A stretch of 10,000 bases of DNA from Chondrilla cf. caribensis (lineage: Eukaryota > Porifera > Demospongiae > Chondrillida > Chondrillidae), in the NCBI GenBank assembly GCA_964020155.1, contig OZ026564.1:2224955-2234954 (forward strand), read 5' to 3'. The position numbers and the translations under genes were made by a program. Positions 1-8,164 of this stretch are shown piece after piece (within the stretch, counting starts at the first letter, position 1; each line of letters starts with the position of its first letter). The notes beneath the pieces were generated by a model. It worked only from the letters and a program-made list of their open reading frames with translations. It ran no database searches and was not told the origin of the DNA.

Positions 1-238
1 TTGTGTGTATGTGTGTGATTGTGTATGTGTGTGTGCTTGCGCATGTGTGTGTTTGTGTGTGATTGTGCATGTGTGTGTGATTGCGTATGTGTATGTGTGT
101 GCTTGTGAATGTGTGTGTGCTTGGTAATGTGTGTGTGTGTGTCTGTGTGTGTGTTTGTGTGTGTGTGCATATGTACGTGCGTGCATGTGTGTGTCTACGT
201 GTGTCTGTGTGTGGATGTGCATATGTATGTGCTTACAT

Positions 239-243
<5 letters not shown>

Positions 244-283
<40 letters not shown>
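244..283. repeat. Uninterrupted (TG)20 tract
   Basis: This is one of the longest pure dinucleotide runs in the window (40 nt). Similar runs lie at 1202-1237 (18 repeats) and 3471-3512 (21 repeats). Pure TG runs of this length are commonly length-polymorphic and able to adopt left-handed DNA. Confidence 0.9.
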
Positions 284-284
<1 letters not shown>

Positions 285-439
285 ATATTTACACGTGTTT
301 TGTTTGTGTGTTTGTGCATATGTACGTGCGTGCATGTATGTGTGTGTGTTGTGGGTGTGTGCATATTTACACGTGTTTTGTTTGTGTGTTTGTGCATATG
401 TACGTGCGTGCATGTATGTGTGTTTGTGTGTTGTGTGTG
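284..439. repeat. 78-bp tandem duplication in unit 1
   Basis: The block starting CATATTTACACGTGTTTTG at 284 repeats at 362, an offset of 78 bp, each copy running through GTTTGTGCATATGTACGTGC and a following TG tract. The same duplication is present in unit 2 (2708 and 2786). Unit 3 has one copy only, at about 4396. Confidence 0.85.
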
Positions 440-581
440 TGTTTGTGTTTGTGTGCGTGTGCATGCGTGTGTGCGTGGGTGTGTGTGTTTGTGTGTGCAT
501 GTTAGTGTGCGTGTGTGTGTGTTTGTGCATATGAACGTTCGTGCATGTGTGTGTGTGGATGTGCATATGTATGTGCGTACA

Positions 582-614
<33 letters not shown>

Positions 615-712
615 ATGTGTGTGTACATATGTACGTGCATGATGAGTCACTGTGAGTGTGTTTGTGCTTGCGCGCGCGTGTCTGAATATGTACGTATGTG
701 TGTGTGTGCTCG

Positions 713-937
713 TGTGTGTGCAAATGTATGTGCGTGTTTGCTGTGTGTGTGTATGTATTTGTGTGAGCATATGTACACTTGTGTATGTGTGTGTGTGCGT
801 GTGTGCATATGTACATTCGTGTGTGCATGTGTGTGTGTGTGTGTGTGTGTGTGTGCCCGTGTGTGTGCAAATGTATGTGCGTATTTGCTGTGTGTGTGTA
901 TGTAATTGTGTGTGCATATGTACGCTTGTGTGTGTGT
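713..937. repeat. 147-bp-offset duplication private to unit 1
   Basis: CAAATGTATGTGCGTG at 721 recurs as CAAATGTATGTGCGTA at 868, followed in both cases by TTTGCTGTGTGTGTGTATGTA and then a CATATGTAC box. Unit 2 has this segment once (around 3146-3210) and joins directly to the block that lies at about 945 in unit 1. The second copy in unit 1 therefore looks like a private insertion by tandem duplication. Confidence 0.75.
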
Positions 938-1200
938 GTGTGTATGTTGTCATGTGTGTGCATGTGTGCGTGTGTTGTGTGTGTGCTTGTGTGTGTGCAT
1001 ATGTACGTACGTGCATGTGCGTGTGTGTGTTTGTGTGTGTGTTTATGTGTGTGTGCATATGTACGTGTGTTTGTGTGTGTGTATGTGTGTGTGTGTGTGC
1101 ATATTTACGATTGTGTGTGTGTGTGTGTGATTGTGCATGTGTGTGTGCTTGCGCATGTGTGTGTGTGTGTGTGCTTGTGCATGTGTGTGTGTGCTTGCGA

Positions 1201-1238
<38 letters not shown>

Positions 1239-1418
1239 ATATGTACACTTGTTTGTGTGTGTTGTGTGTGTGTGTGCATATGTACGTGCGTGCATATGTG
1301 TGTGTGTACGTATGTGTGCATAATTACTCATGTTTTTTTGTGTGTGCGTGTGTGTGCATATGTACGTGCATGCATTTGTGTACGTGTGTGTGTGTGGATG
1401 TGCATATGTATGTGCATG

Positions 1419-1459
<41 letters not shown>

Positions 1460-1659
1460 ATATGTACACGTGTGTGTTGTGTGTGTGTGTGTGCTTATGT
1501 ACGTGTGTGCATGTGTGTGCGTGTGTGTGGAATTGCATATGTATTTGCGTGCATGTGTGTGTATGTGTGTGTTTGTGTGTGTGTGTGTAGGTGTGTGTGG
1601 ATGTGCATATGTATGTGCGTGCATGTGTATGTGTGTTTGGTGTGTGTGTGTGTTTGTGT

Positions 1660-1851
1660 GTGTGCATATGTACGTGCGTGCAGGTGTGTGTGTGTACATG
1701 TGTGTGTGTGTGGATGTGCATATGTATGTGGGTCCATTTGTGTGTGTGTGTTGTTTGTGTGTGTGTGTGTGTGTGTGTTTATATGTACTTGCGTGCATGT
1801 GTGTGTGTGTGTACATGTGTGTGTGTGTGGATGTGCATATGTATGTGCGTG

Positions 1852-1888
<37 letters not shown>

Positions 1889-2309
1889 ATATATACGTTT
1901 GTGTGTGCATGTGTGTTTGTGTGTGAGTGTGTGCATATGTACGTTTTGTGTGTGTGTTGTGTATGTGTGTGTAAATGTGTGTGTGTGTGTGTGTGCATAT
2001 TTACGCTTGTGTGTGTTAGTTGTGTGTGTGTGTGCATATGTACGTGCGTGCAGGTGTGTGTGTGTGTGTGTGTGTACATGTGTGTTTGTGTGGATGTGCA
2101 TATGTATGTGGGTCCATTTGTGTATGTGTGTTGTTTGTGTGTGTTTGTGCATATGTACGTGCGTGCATGTGTGTGTGTACATGTGTGTGTGTGTGTGGAT
2201 GTGCATATGTATTTGCCTGCATGTGTATGTATGTGTGTGTGTGTGCATATGTACGTTTGTATGTGCATGTGTATATGTGTGTGTGTATGTGTGTGTGCAT
2301 ATGTACGTT

Positions 2310-2341
<32 letters not shown>

Positions 2342-2387
2342 CATATGTTCGCTTGTGTGTGTGTGTGTGTGTGTGCATATGTACGCT

Positions 2388-2400
<13 letters not shown>
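1660..2400. repeat. 370-bp-offset two-module duplication private to unit 1
   Basis: The block starting GCATATGTACGTGCGTGCAGG at 1664 recurs at 2034. The associated GTATGTGGGTCCATTTG occurs at about 1725 and 2105. Each copy contains two related modules of about 116-119 bp (1664 and 1783; 2034 and 2150), each with an A box, GTACATG, and a GGATGTGCATATG box. Unit 2 has only one such module (about 3859-3950). This explains most of the length difference between units 1 and 2. Confidence 0.7.
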
Positions 2401-2419
<19 letters not shown>

Positions 2420-2707
2420 CATATGTACGCTTGTGTGTATGTGTGTGATTGTGTATGTGTGTGTGCTTGCGCATGTGTGTGTTTGTGTGTGATTGTGCAT
2501 GTGTGTGTGATTGCGTATGTGTATGTGTGTGCTTGTGAATGTGTGTGTGCTTGGTAATGTGTGTGTGTGTCTGTGTGTGTGTTTGTGTGTGTGTGCATAT
2601 GTACGTGCGTGCATGTGTGTGTCTACGTGTGTCTGTGTGTGGATGTGCATATGTATGTGCTTACATGTGTATGTGTGTGTGTGTGAGTGTGTGTGTGTGT
2701 GTGTGTG

Positions 2708-2863
2708 CATATTTACACGTGTTTTGTTTGTGTGTTTGTGCATATGTACGTGCGTGCATGTATGTGTGTGTGTTGTGGGTGTGTGCATATTTACACGTGT
2801 TTTGTTTGTGTGTTTGTGCATATGTACGTGCGTGCATGTATGTGTGTTTGTGTGTTGTGTGTG
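2708..2863. repeat. 78-bp tandem duplication in unit 2
   Basis: This is the counterpart of the duplication at 284-439. CATATTTACACGTG occurs at 2708 and again at 2786 with the same 78-bp offset and nearly identical flanks, so the duplication predates the separation of units 1 and 2. Confidence 0.85.
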
Positions 2864-3005
2864 TGTTTGTGTTTGTGTGCGTGTGCATGCGTGTGTGCGT
2901 GTGTGTGTGTGTTTGTGTGTGCATGTTAGTGTGCGTGTGTGTGTGTTTGTGCATATGAACGTTCGTGCATGTGTGTGTGTGGATGTGCATATGTATGTGC
3001 GTACA

Positions 3006-3038
<33 letters not shown>

Positions 3039-3469
3039 ATGTGTGTGTACATATGTACGTGCATGATGAGTCACTGTGAGTGTGTTTGTGCTTGCGCGCG
3101 CGTGTCTGAATATGTACGTATGTGTGTGTGTGCTCGTGTGTGTTCAAATGTATGTGCGTGTTTGCTGTGTGTGTGTATGTATTTGTGTGAGCATATGTAC
3201 ACTTGTGTATGTGTGTATGTGGTCATGTGTGTGCATGTGTGCGTGTGTTGTGTGTGTGCTTGTGTGTGTGCATATGTACGTACGTGCATGTGCGTGTGTG
3301 TGTTTGTGTGAGTGTTTATGTGTGTGTGCATATGTACGTGTGTTTGTGTGTGTGCATGTGTGTGTGTGCATATTTACGATTGTGTGTGTGTGTGTGTGAT
3401 TGTGCATGTGTGTGTGCTTGCGCATGTGTGTGTGTGTGTGTGCTTGTGCATGTGTGTGTGTGCTTGCGA

Positions 3470-3470
<1 letters not shown>

Positions 3471-3512
<42 letters not shown>
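3471..3512. repeat. Uninterrupted (TG)21 tract
   Basis: This is the longest pure dinucleotide run I found in the window (42 nt). It corresponds to the 36-nt run at 1202-1237 in unit 1, so the length differs between homologous positions of the two units. Confidence 0.9.
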
Positions 3513-3513
<1 letters not shown>

Positions 3514-4087
3514 ATATGTACACTTGTTTGTGTGTGTTGTGTGTGTGTGTGCATATGTACGTGGGTGCATATGTGTGTGCGTACGTGTGTGTGTGCATGG
3601 ATGTGCATATGTATGTGATTGCATGTGTGTGTGTGTGTGTGTGTGTGTGCATATGTACACGTGTGTGTTGTGTGTGTGTGTGTGCTTATGTACGTGTGTG
3701 CATGTGTGTGTGTGTGTGTGTGGAATTGCATATGTATTTGCGTGCATGTGTGTGTATGTGTGTGTTTGTGTGTGTGTGTGTAGGTGTGTGTGGATGTGCA
3801 TATGTATGTGCGTGCATGTGTATGTGTGTTTGGTGTGTGTGTGTGTTTGTGTGTGTGCATATGTACGTGCGTGCATGTGTGTGTGTGTACATGTGTGTGT
3901 GTGTGTGGATATGCATATGTATGTGCGTGCATGTGTATGTATTTGTGTGTGTGTGCATATGTACGTTTGTATGTGCATGTGTATGTGTGTGTGTATGTGT
4001 GTGTGCATATGTACGTTTGTGTGTGTGTTGTGTTTGTGTGTGTGTGTAAATATGTGTGTGTGGATGTGCATATGTATATGCGAGCAA

Positions 4088-4118
<31 letters not shown>

Positions 4119-4153
4119 TATGTACACTTGTGTGTGTGTGTGCATATGTACGC

Positions 4154-4360
4154 TTGTGTGTATGTGTGTGATTGTGTATTTGTGTGTGTGCTTGCGCATG
4201 TGTGTGTTTGTGTGATTGTGCATGTGTGTGTGATTGCGTATGTGTATGTGTGTGCTTGTGAATGTGTGTGATTGGTAATGTGTGTGTGTGTCTGTGTGTG
4301 TGTTTGTGTCTGTGTGCATATGTACGTGCGTGTGAATGTGCATATGTATGTGCTTACATA

Positions 4361-4395
<35 letters not shown>

Positions 4396-4536
4396 ATATT
4401 TACACGTGTTTTGTTTGTGTGTTTGTGCATATGTACGTGCGTGCAAGTATGTGTGTATGTGTTGTGTGTGTTTGTGTGTGTGTGCGTGTTTGTGTGTGTG
4501 TGCATGCGTGTGTGCGTGGGTGTGTGTGTTTGTGTA
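4154..4536. repeat. Higher-order satellite unit 3, truncated at the array edge
   Basis: This unit begins with the same phase marker as positions 1 and 2431 and follows unit 1 to about its position 495. It then breaks off in the middle of a TG run at the junction with unique DNA. It is more diverged than units 1 and 2 are from each other (for example GCGTGTGAATGTGCATATG replaces a longer stretch) and has one copy of the 78-bp block that units 1 and 2 carry twice. Higher divergence at an array edge is typical of satellites. Confidence 0.85.
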
Positions 4537-5080
4537 GTAACCAACATACATGCATTCTTAGTTAAAATTCTTACTCACTTTTAAAGTCATGTATCTTATT
4601 TTATAATGATGCCAAAGTGAATATGATTTCGTATTTATGCGTTGATGTATGCTTTTATAAAATTTCACTTTAATGTAGTTCTATGAGGTTGGACGGTTTC
4701 CATGTGCATGATATACGCTTTTTGTGACTTCTGTAATGCAGATTGGAGACGTGGTATTTTTTACAATAAAGTTATAGTTTTATATATTTGGTTATGTATT
4801 CAATGTGTCTTGTAGGATTAGTGGTCTAACAAACCAGATTAGGGTTGTTATGTTATCAATTTAACTGTCTCTATTATCATACTAAAATGATGATTTGGCT
4901 TGTTTTGAAAATTTTAATTTTAAATTAATTAATTAAATTAGTAATATTATATTAAATAAATTCATTTTTAATCTTTGCTAATTAATGTTCAACATTAATT
5001 ATAACAAACAATTAATTGATTTATTAATTAAAAAATAATCATACTCTGGATATGTACAGTAATTTTTAATATAACTTATA
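4537..5080. other. AT-rich unique DNA flanking the satellite
   Basis: The composition changes within a few bases from GT-rich satellite to ordinary AT-rich sequence. No reading frame of note is present. The segment from about 4906 to 5040 is extremely AT-rich, with strings such as TTAATTAATTAAATTAG. Several AATAAA-like hexamers occur, but at this base composition they are expected by chance. Confidence 0.8.
4979..5001. repeat. Perfect 23-nt palindrome (11-bp arms, single central C)
   Basis: TAATTAATGTT, one C, then AACATTAATTA form an exact inverted repeat inside the AT-rich tract. It could extrude as a hairpin. It is too short and isolated to assign to a transposon end. Confidence 0.8.
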
Positions 5081-5087
5081 GTTGGAC

Positions 5088-5102
5088 GTATGGAATCCAT
5101 AC
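5088..5102. repeat. Small hairpin, GTATGG-AAT-CCATAC
   Basis: Perfect 6-bp arms flank a 3-nt loop. It sits just before GGATTCAATCCCACC (5112-5126), which resembles a degenerate tRNA T-arm / pol III B box (consensus GWTCRANNC, first G not matched). The pair may mark the start of a short interspersed repeat, but no A box is evident upstream. Confidence 0.5.
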
Positions 5103-5146
5103 CTGTAGCTTGGATTCAATCCCACCACTGAGAAATATGAAGTGTC

Positions 5147-5401
5147 TTATTTATTAATACAATGTACCAAGATAACACTTGTGGTTTCAGGAGTGTCAAC
5201 AAGTGATGGAGACTGACCAATATTAATGGTTGGGGACATGAATGGGTTTGGTTGATTGAATGAATGAATTGAATGAAGGGTGGCACAAGAATGAAGTTTG
5301 TATGCTACACTAATGAGTCCTAACAAGGATTTCCCTCTGCTTGTTTTGCTTACAAGGTGGAGACTGGTCACCACGGTAACCAAGGTGGACGAAACTTCCA
5401 C
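5147..5401 (-). CDS. Unrecognised 84-codon ORF, possibly repeat-derived
   Basis: This is an uninterrupted minus-strand frame rich in Ser, Thr and Leu with no domain I recognise. It starts at an ATG within TTAGTGGAAGTTTCGTCCACC on the minus strand and ends at a TAA inside AATAAATAAGACAC. The region is less AT-rich than its flanks and includes a short (TGAA)n-like tract (5257-5277 on the plus strand) that falls inside the frame, which argues against a conserved protein. The neighbouring T-arm-like sequence makes a short interspersed element or the 3' part of another repeat a reasonable alternative. I would not count it as a gene without homologues. Confidence 0.2.
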   Translation of the reverse strand: MEVSSTLVTVVTSLHLVSKTSRGKSLLGLISVAYKLHSCATLHSIHSFNQPNPFMSPTINIGQSPSLVDTPETTSVILVHCINK

Positions 5402-5402
5402 T

Positions 5403-7439
5403 AACGACTAAGACTTGTGGCTTGTGGTTAGTTGCCACAGTGATTCACCAATAATTAACAAGCCCCTAGAAAGGCATTGGATAAAAGAATCAACATAGGG
5501 TATTATTATAAAGCGCAAAGAATATATTCTATTTTGCCTTTAATATTCACTGGGAATCATAGGTTCTTGAATAACATTATGCTCGTGAATTAGTAATAAA
5601 CTAAAATCAAATAGATAACAGTCGTTTACCTTGCCAAGTATTTCATTATGACGTATAATTATGAAGAATTAGCATGTTGAAATAATAATACCATACAAAA
5701 TAAAATACTAGTCTGGTATTTGCTTAATCAAAAGGTATATACTATTATTAAACATCAGTATTACACAATTACACTGACATGACAGAGGATGATTACCTGT
5801 ATAAATGAAAAAAAATCCAGTAATCGCAGAACTTGAAATCGGCTGATCATATAAATGTTCAATAGCATATAACTTCAAAAAATCTGGTTATATATTCAAC
5901 ATATATATCAAATCCCTCTACTTTGCGGGTAATGGATGTTCTATTACACTTAAACGAGAAAGAGTGCTAATGGGACTATCTACTTTAATAATTACAAACA
6001 AATAAGGAAAGAATTTATTGGATTTCATGTAAATTCTACCCTCAACATTCGTAGTTTGTTAAAACAATATATTAATATTATCTATAATAATAGAATTAAA
6101 AGTGTTTAAATGTGGTATTGGTTGAATACATGAGATCCATCTCAACAATGATTCTGTTGAATACTCTTCACGATAGATAAAAGCTAATTAGTGTACATCT
6201 TAAATCAATTCATTCAGAAGGGAGCAAACATTAGTATGCCTTAAAATGTCACGTTTTATACAGTACTATTAGTGAAATTGATAGTAGAAAATTGCAATTA
6301 AAAGTGAGCAATGGTAAGAATAAAGAAGATTTAGCATTTTAATCCCTGGTTATAGCCAAACACTTTGCAAATCTACAAAATAACTTCTGTAGACATCACG
6401 GAATATACTATGAATAAAATGTACGATCGAAAGGTATTAATCTCTAAACATAGAGTAAAAACGGTAACTTAAAATCATAGCGCGTAAAATTCTATAGGTC
6501 TTCATTCAAGTATTTTTGTTAGAAAAAACAGTCCTTTAATAATCTTCACACAAAACCGATGTCGAGCAAACCTGACATTATGCAAAGCGAACATAACACT
6601 TTCCGCAATGATTTAGGTACATCAACAATCCAGTAAAAAGAAAGAAATCCCTTTAGCGATTAAAATGAATGTCCAGAACGAATACAACAAACCTTTAATA
6701 CGTTCCAGGAGAAAAGCAGTGAACCAGTTTTCAGTTGGGGCAGTGTCAGTGCAAAAGGGATTTGTATATTATACCCAAGTTATCACACCATTATTGCACA
6801 GCTGAAAACAATAAATCTCACAAGTTTAGTTTATAGACACTACAAGGAGTTGCACAAGTGAACAACTCATAGCAAGCTGGAACAGGCTCAGCAAGAAAGA
6901 ACACAAAAATTTTAGCTTACACCCCAATACAATCATAACTACTAGATGTGAAAGAAGGTACAGAAGATAAACCAAGGTGGTTACGTGGTCTAGGTGCAGC
7001 CATTGGAAATTTCAAATTCTGTGATATATTCGGTCGAAAGTCAGTCAATGGAGAAATGAATTGTTTACTCATATTAGTAACGCAAACTCTTACCCCTAGA
7101 AGCCAATAAGGGAAAAGTGGGCATCAACAAAAATATTGCAACCGCAAAGATAACCAATCAGTCCTGAATGTTACTACTCCACTGGTTTATCTCCTCATCC
7201 CAGAATCTCTTTCAAAACCAATGAACATCGACCTCAAGGGAGAAAAAGGGGAATAAAAAGTATCATAGAGAAAGCAAGGAAGAAATCTCCGGAAATATAA
7301 CAACATCCATATAAATAGATTAACATCGACTCAAAGAAAGTGCAACAGAAAGATGCATGGGTAATGATTGTTCTTACACTTGACTTTTTTATCTTCAAGA
7401 TGGAAATACTGAAAGTTTACCAGACTATACTCCCGTTGG
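5403..7439. other. AT-rich DNA, no recognisable gene
   Basis: I see no long reading frame, RNA gene, tandem repeat or transposon signature in this stretch. The hairpin GTGGC...GCCAC near 5420-5440 and scattered poly-A or AATAAA-like motifs are the only small structures. It could be intergenic DNA or intron. Confidence 0.7.
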
Positions 7440-7643
7440 TCACAGCTTCAGTATAGCTTTAAGTATCTTTTCCTGGCAAATCACACCACCCTCTCCAAAT
7501 ATCATTCTGAGGTAACTCATCCGACTGAATGTCTTAGCCCTCATACGTGTAATATTCTGCCAGCTGGGGGACCGAAATCCTTTTGAAATGGCAAACAATG
7601 ATAATTTCCCAGTTTCACTTTTACATATTTGCCGATAACACAC
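7440..7643 (-). CDS. Unrecognised 67-codon ORF
   Basis: This minus-strand frame is open from an ATG in GTGTGTGTTATCGG context to a TGA at the low-coordinate end. Its middle (about residues 21-55, containing PSWQNITRMRAKTFSRMSYL) is less AT-rich than the surrounding DNA, as an exon might be. A possible 3' splice acceptor (CATTTCAAAAG) precedes that part on the minus strand. No domain is recognisable and no upstream exon is visible. It lies downstream of the gag relic on the same strand, but I cannot match it to a retroelement protein. A chance ORF is the more likely explanation. Confidence 0.2.
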   Translation of the reverse strand: MCYRQICKSETGKLSLFAISKGFRSPSWQNITRMRAKTFSRMSYLRMIFGEGGVICQEKILKAILKL

Positions 7644-7786
7644 ACCCTGCTAATATATACAGTGAGAAACATAACATTTGTAAGTCTAGTCTAGTTAACA
7701 CAAATTAATGTACATCAGAGCCTGGTATATTAAACATCCACAAAGGCTGCGTACAGCTTCATGCAGAAGAGGAATAGTGTGTTTCA
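7644..7786. other. Spacer between unrecognised ORF and duplicated gag segment
   Basis: Nothing recognisable is present. It borders the low-coordinate edge of the duplicated block at 7787, so it marks where similarity between the two copies stops. Confidence 0.6.
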
Positions 7787-8164
7787 GTGTTATGATGTCT
7801 CTTCATATTCACTGAACTACTGCGCACATGTACTAACGATGCTTCAGCTACTCTTGCAATACTGGAAAGAGTGGACCTGTAGATTTGATGCTATGGAGGA
7901 GTAAAAGATTAAGGTGAAAACCAACAGTCTATCAATACCACAGGTTACTCAATCAAATAAACTTCACTGTTCAACCAATGTCTGTAAATACATTCCCCCC
8001 ATTCAGATTCTGTCTTTCTGTATGTTGAAGATAACAAAGTCAAGAGTAAGTGTGCATGACTCATTGGCATCATCTATAGTGTCGGTGTGCTGTGGGGTTC
8101 GAGACTTGTGGCAAACTCTAGCTAGATGACCACACTTACCACAGTTGAAGCACTCAGCATCCTT
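7787..8164. repeat. Tandem duplication, copy 1 (carries second zinc knuckle)
   Basis: This copy aligns end to end with 8165-8551, about 95% identical by eye, with most differences being transitions. Compared with copy 2 it lacks about 25 bp near 8018-8022 and has 4 extra bases (TATC, near 7928-7933). On the minus strand its high-coordinate end begins exactly at the codons for KDAE, just before the knuckle, and directly abuts the low-coordinate end of copy 2. That is the expected layout of a simple head-to-tail duplication. Confidence 0.95.
8003..8164 (-). pseudogene. Duplicated gag fragment with second zinc knuckle
   Basis: On the minus strand the frame begins KDAE directly at the duplication edge and continues CFNCGKCGHLARVCHKS (knuckle CX2CX4HX4C, 8111-8152), then RTPQHTDTIDDANES, ending at a TGA at 8003-8005. 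The knuckle cysteines and histidine are all intact. Differences from the other copy include His for Arg just after the last cysteine. It has no start codon and no capsid part, so it is a duplicated piece of a pseudogene. Confidence 0.88.

Larger units (their letters stand above)
1..2430. repeat. Higher-order satellite unit 1 (long form, about 2.43 kb)
   Basis: The sequence at position 1 (TTGTGTGTATGTGTGTGATT and on) reappears at 2431 and again at 4154, which defines the unit phase. Unit 1 matches unit 2 block for block, including rare landmarks such as GATGAGTCAC (641 against 3065), TTGCGCGCGCGTGTCTG, GTACGTACGTGC and TGGAATTGCATATG. It is longer because it holds a 147-bp-offset duplication (about 713-937), an extra segment near 1285-1375, and a 370-bp-offset duplication (about 1660-2400). 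The left boundary is arbitrary, because the window starts within the array. Confidence 0.85.
2431..4153. repeat. Higher-order satellite unit 2 (short form, about 1.72 kb)
   Basis: This unit is collinear with unit 1 and very similar over shared parts: 2431-3220 follows 1-790 with only a few substitutions and small changes in TG-run length. It has a single copy where unit 1 has duplicated blocks, giving a net deficit of about 700 bp. One (TG)20 run of unit 1 (244-283) is interrupted here by an A near 2696. Whether the short form is ancestral, or lost copies by unequal exchange, cannot be decided from this window alone. Confidence 0.85.
1..4536. repeat. GT-rich satellite array with higher-order structure
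   Basis: The plus strand is almost entirely G and T, made of (TG)n runs broken at regular intervals by boxes such as GCATATGTACGTGCGTGCATG. Boxes of the CATATGTAC type, exact or with one or two changes, recur about every 40-70 bp (roughly 20 exact and 15 variant copies in the first 2.4 kb). Long blocks of the array recur in the same order, so it is a higher-order satellite and not a simple microsatellite. The window opens inside the array, and the array stops abruptly near 4536 in unique AT-rich DNA. Reading frames of up to about 590 codons run through it on both strands, but they encode only Cys/Val/Met or His/Thr strings. They overlap one another in several frames and show no domain, so I do not call them genes. 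Confidence 0.95.

Noticed and set aside
643..649. TGAGTCA as a functional AP-1 promoter element
   Set aside because: A 7-bp match inside a satellite with no nearby gene is not evidence of a promoter; it is kept only as a conserved landmark.
1..4536. A CRISPR-like regularly spaced repeat array
   Set aside because: The boxes vary, the spacers are low-complexity TG runs of irregular length, and the context is eukaryotic.
81..4565. Long open frames (up to about 590 codons) on both strands, Cys-Val-rich on plus and His-Thr-rich on minus
   Set aside because: They arise from alternating TG sequence that cannot contain stops, overlap in several frames, and show no domain or start context. The Cys-rich strings are not metallothionein- or toxin-like patterns.
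5105..5130. A tRNA gene at the T-arm-like sequence
   Set aside because: No acceptor stem, D-arm or anticodon arm can be built around it; only a degenerate T-arm resemblance remains.
5310..5395. Hammerhead-ribozyme-like pieces: CTAATGA-GTCC at 5310-5320 and GGAC-GAAAC at 5387-5395
   Set aside because: The catalytic core has A in place of an essential G, the stem II loop would be over 60 nt, and no stem III or cleavage triplet can be formed after GAAAC.
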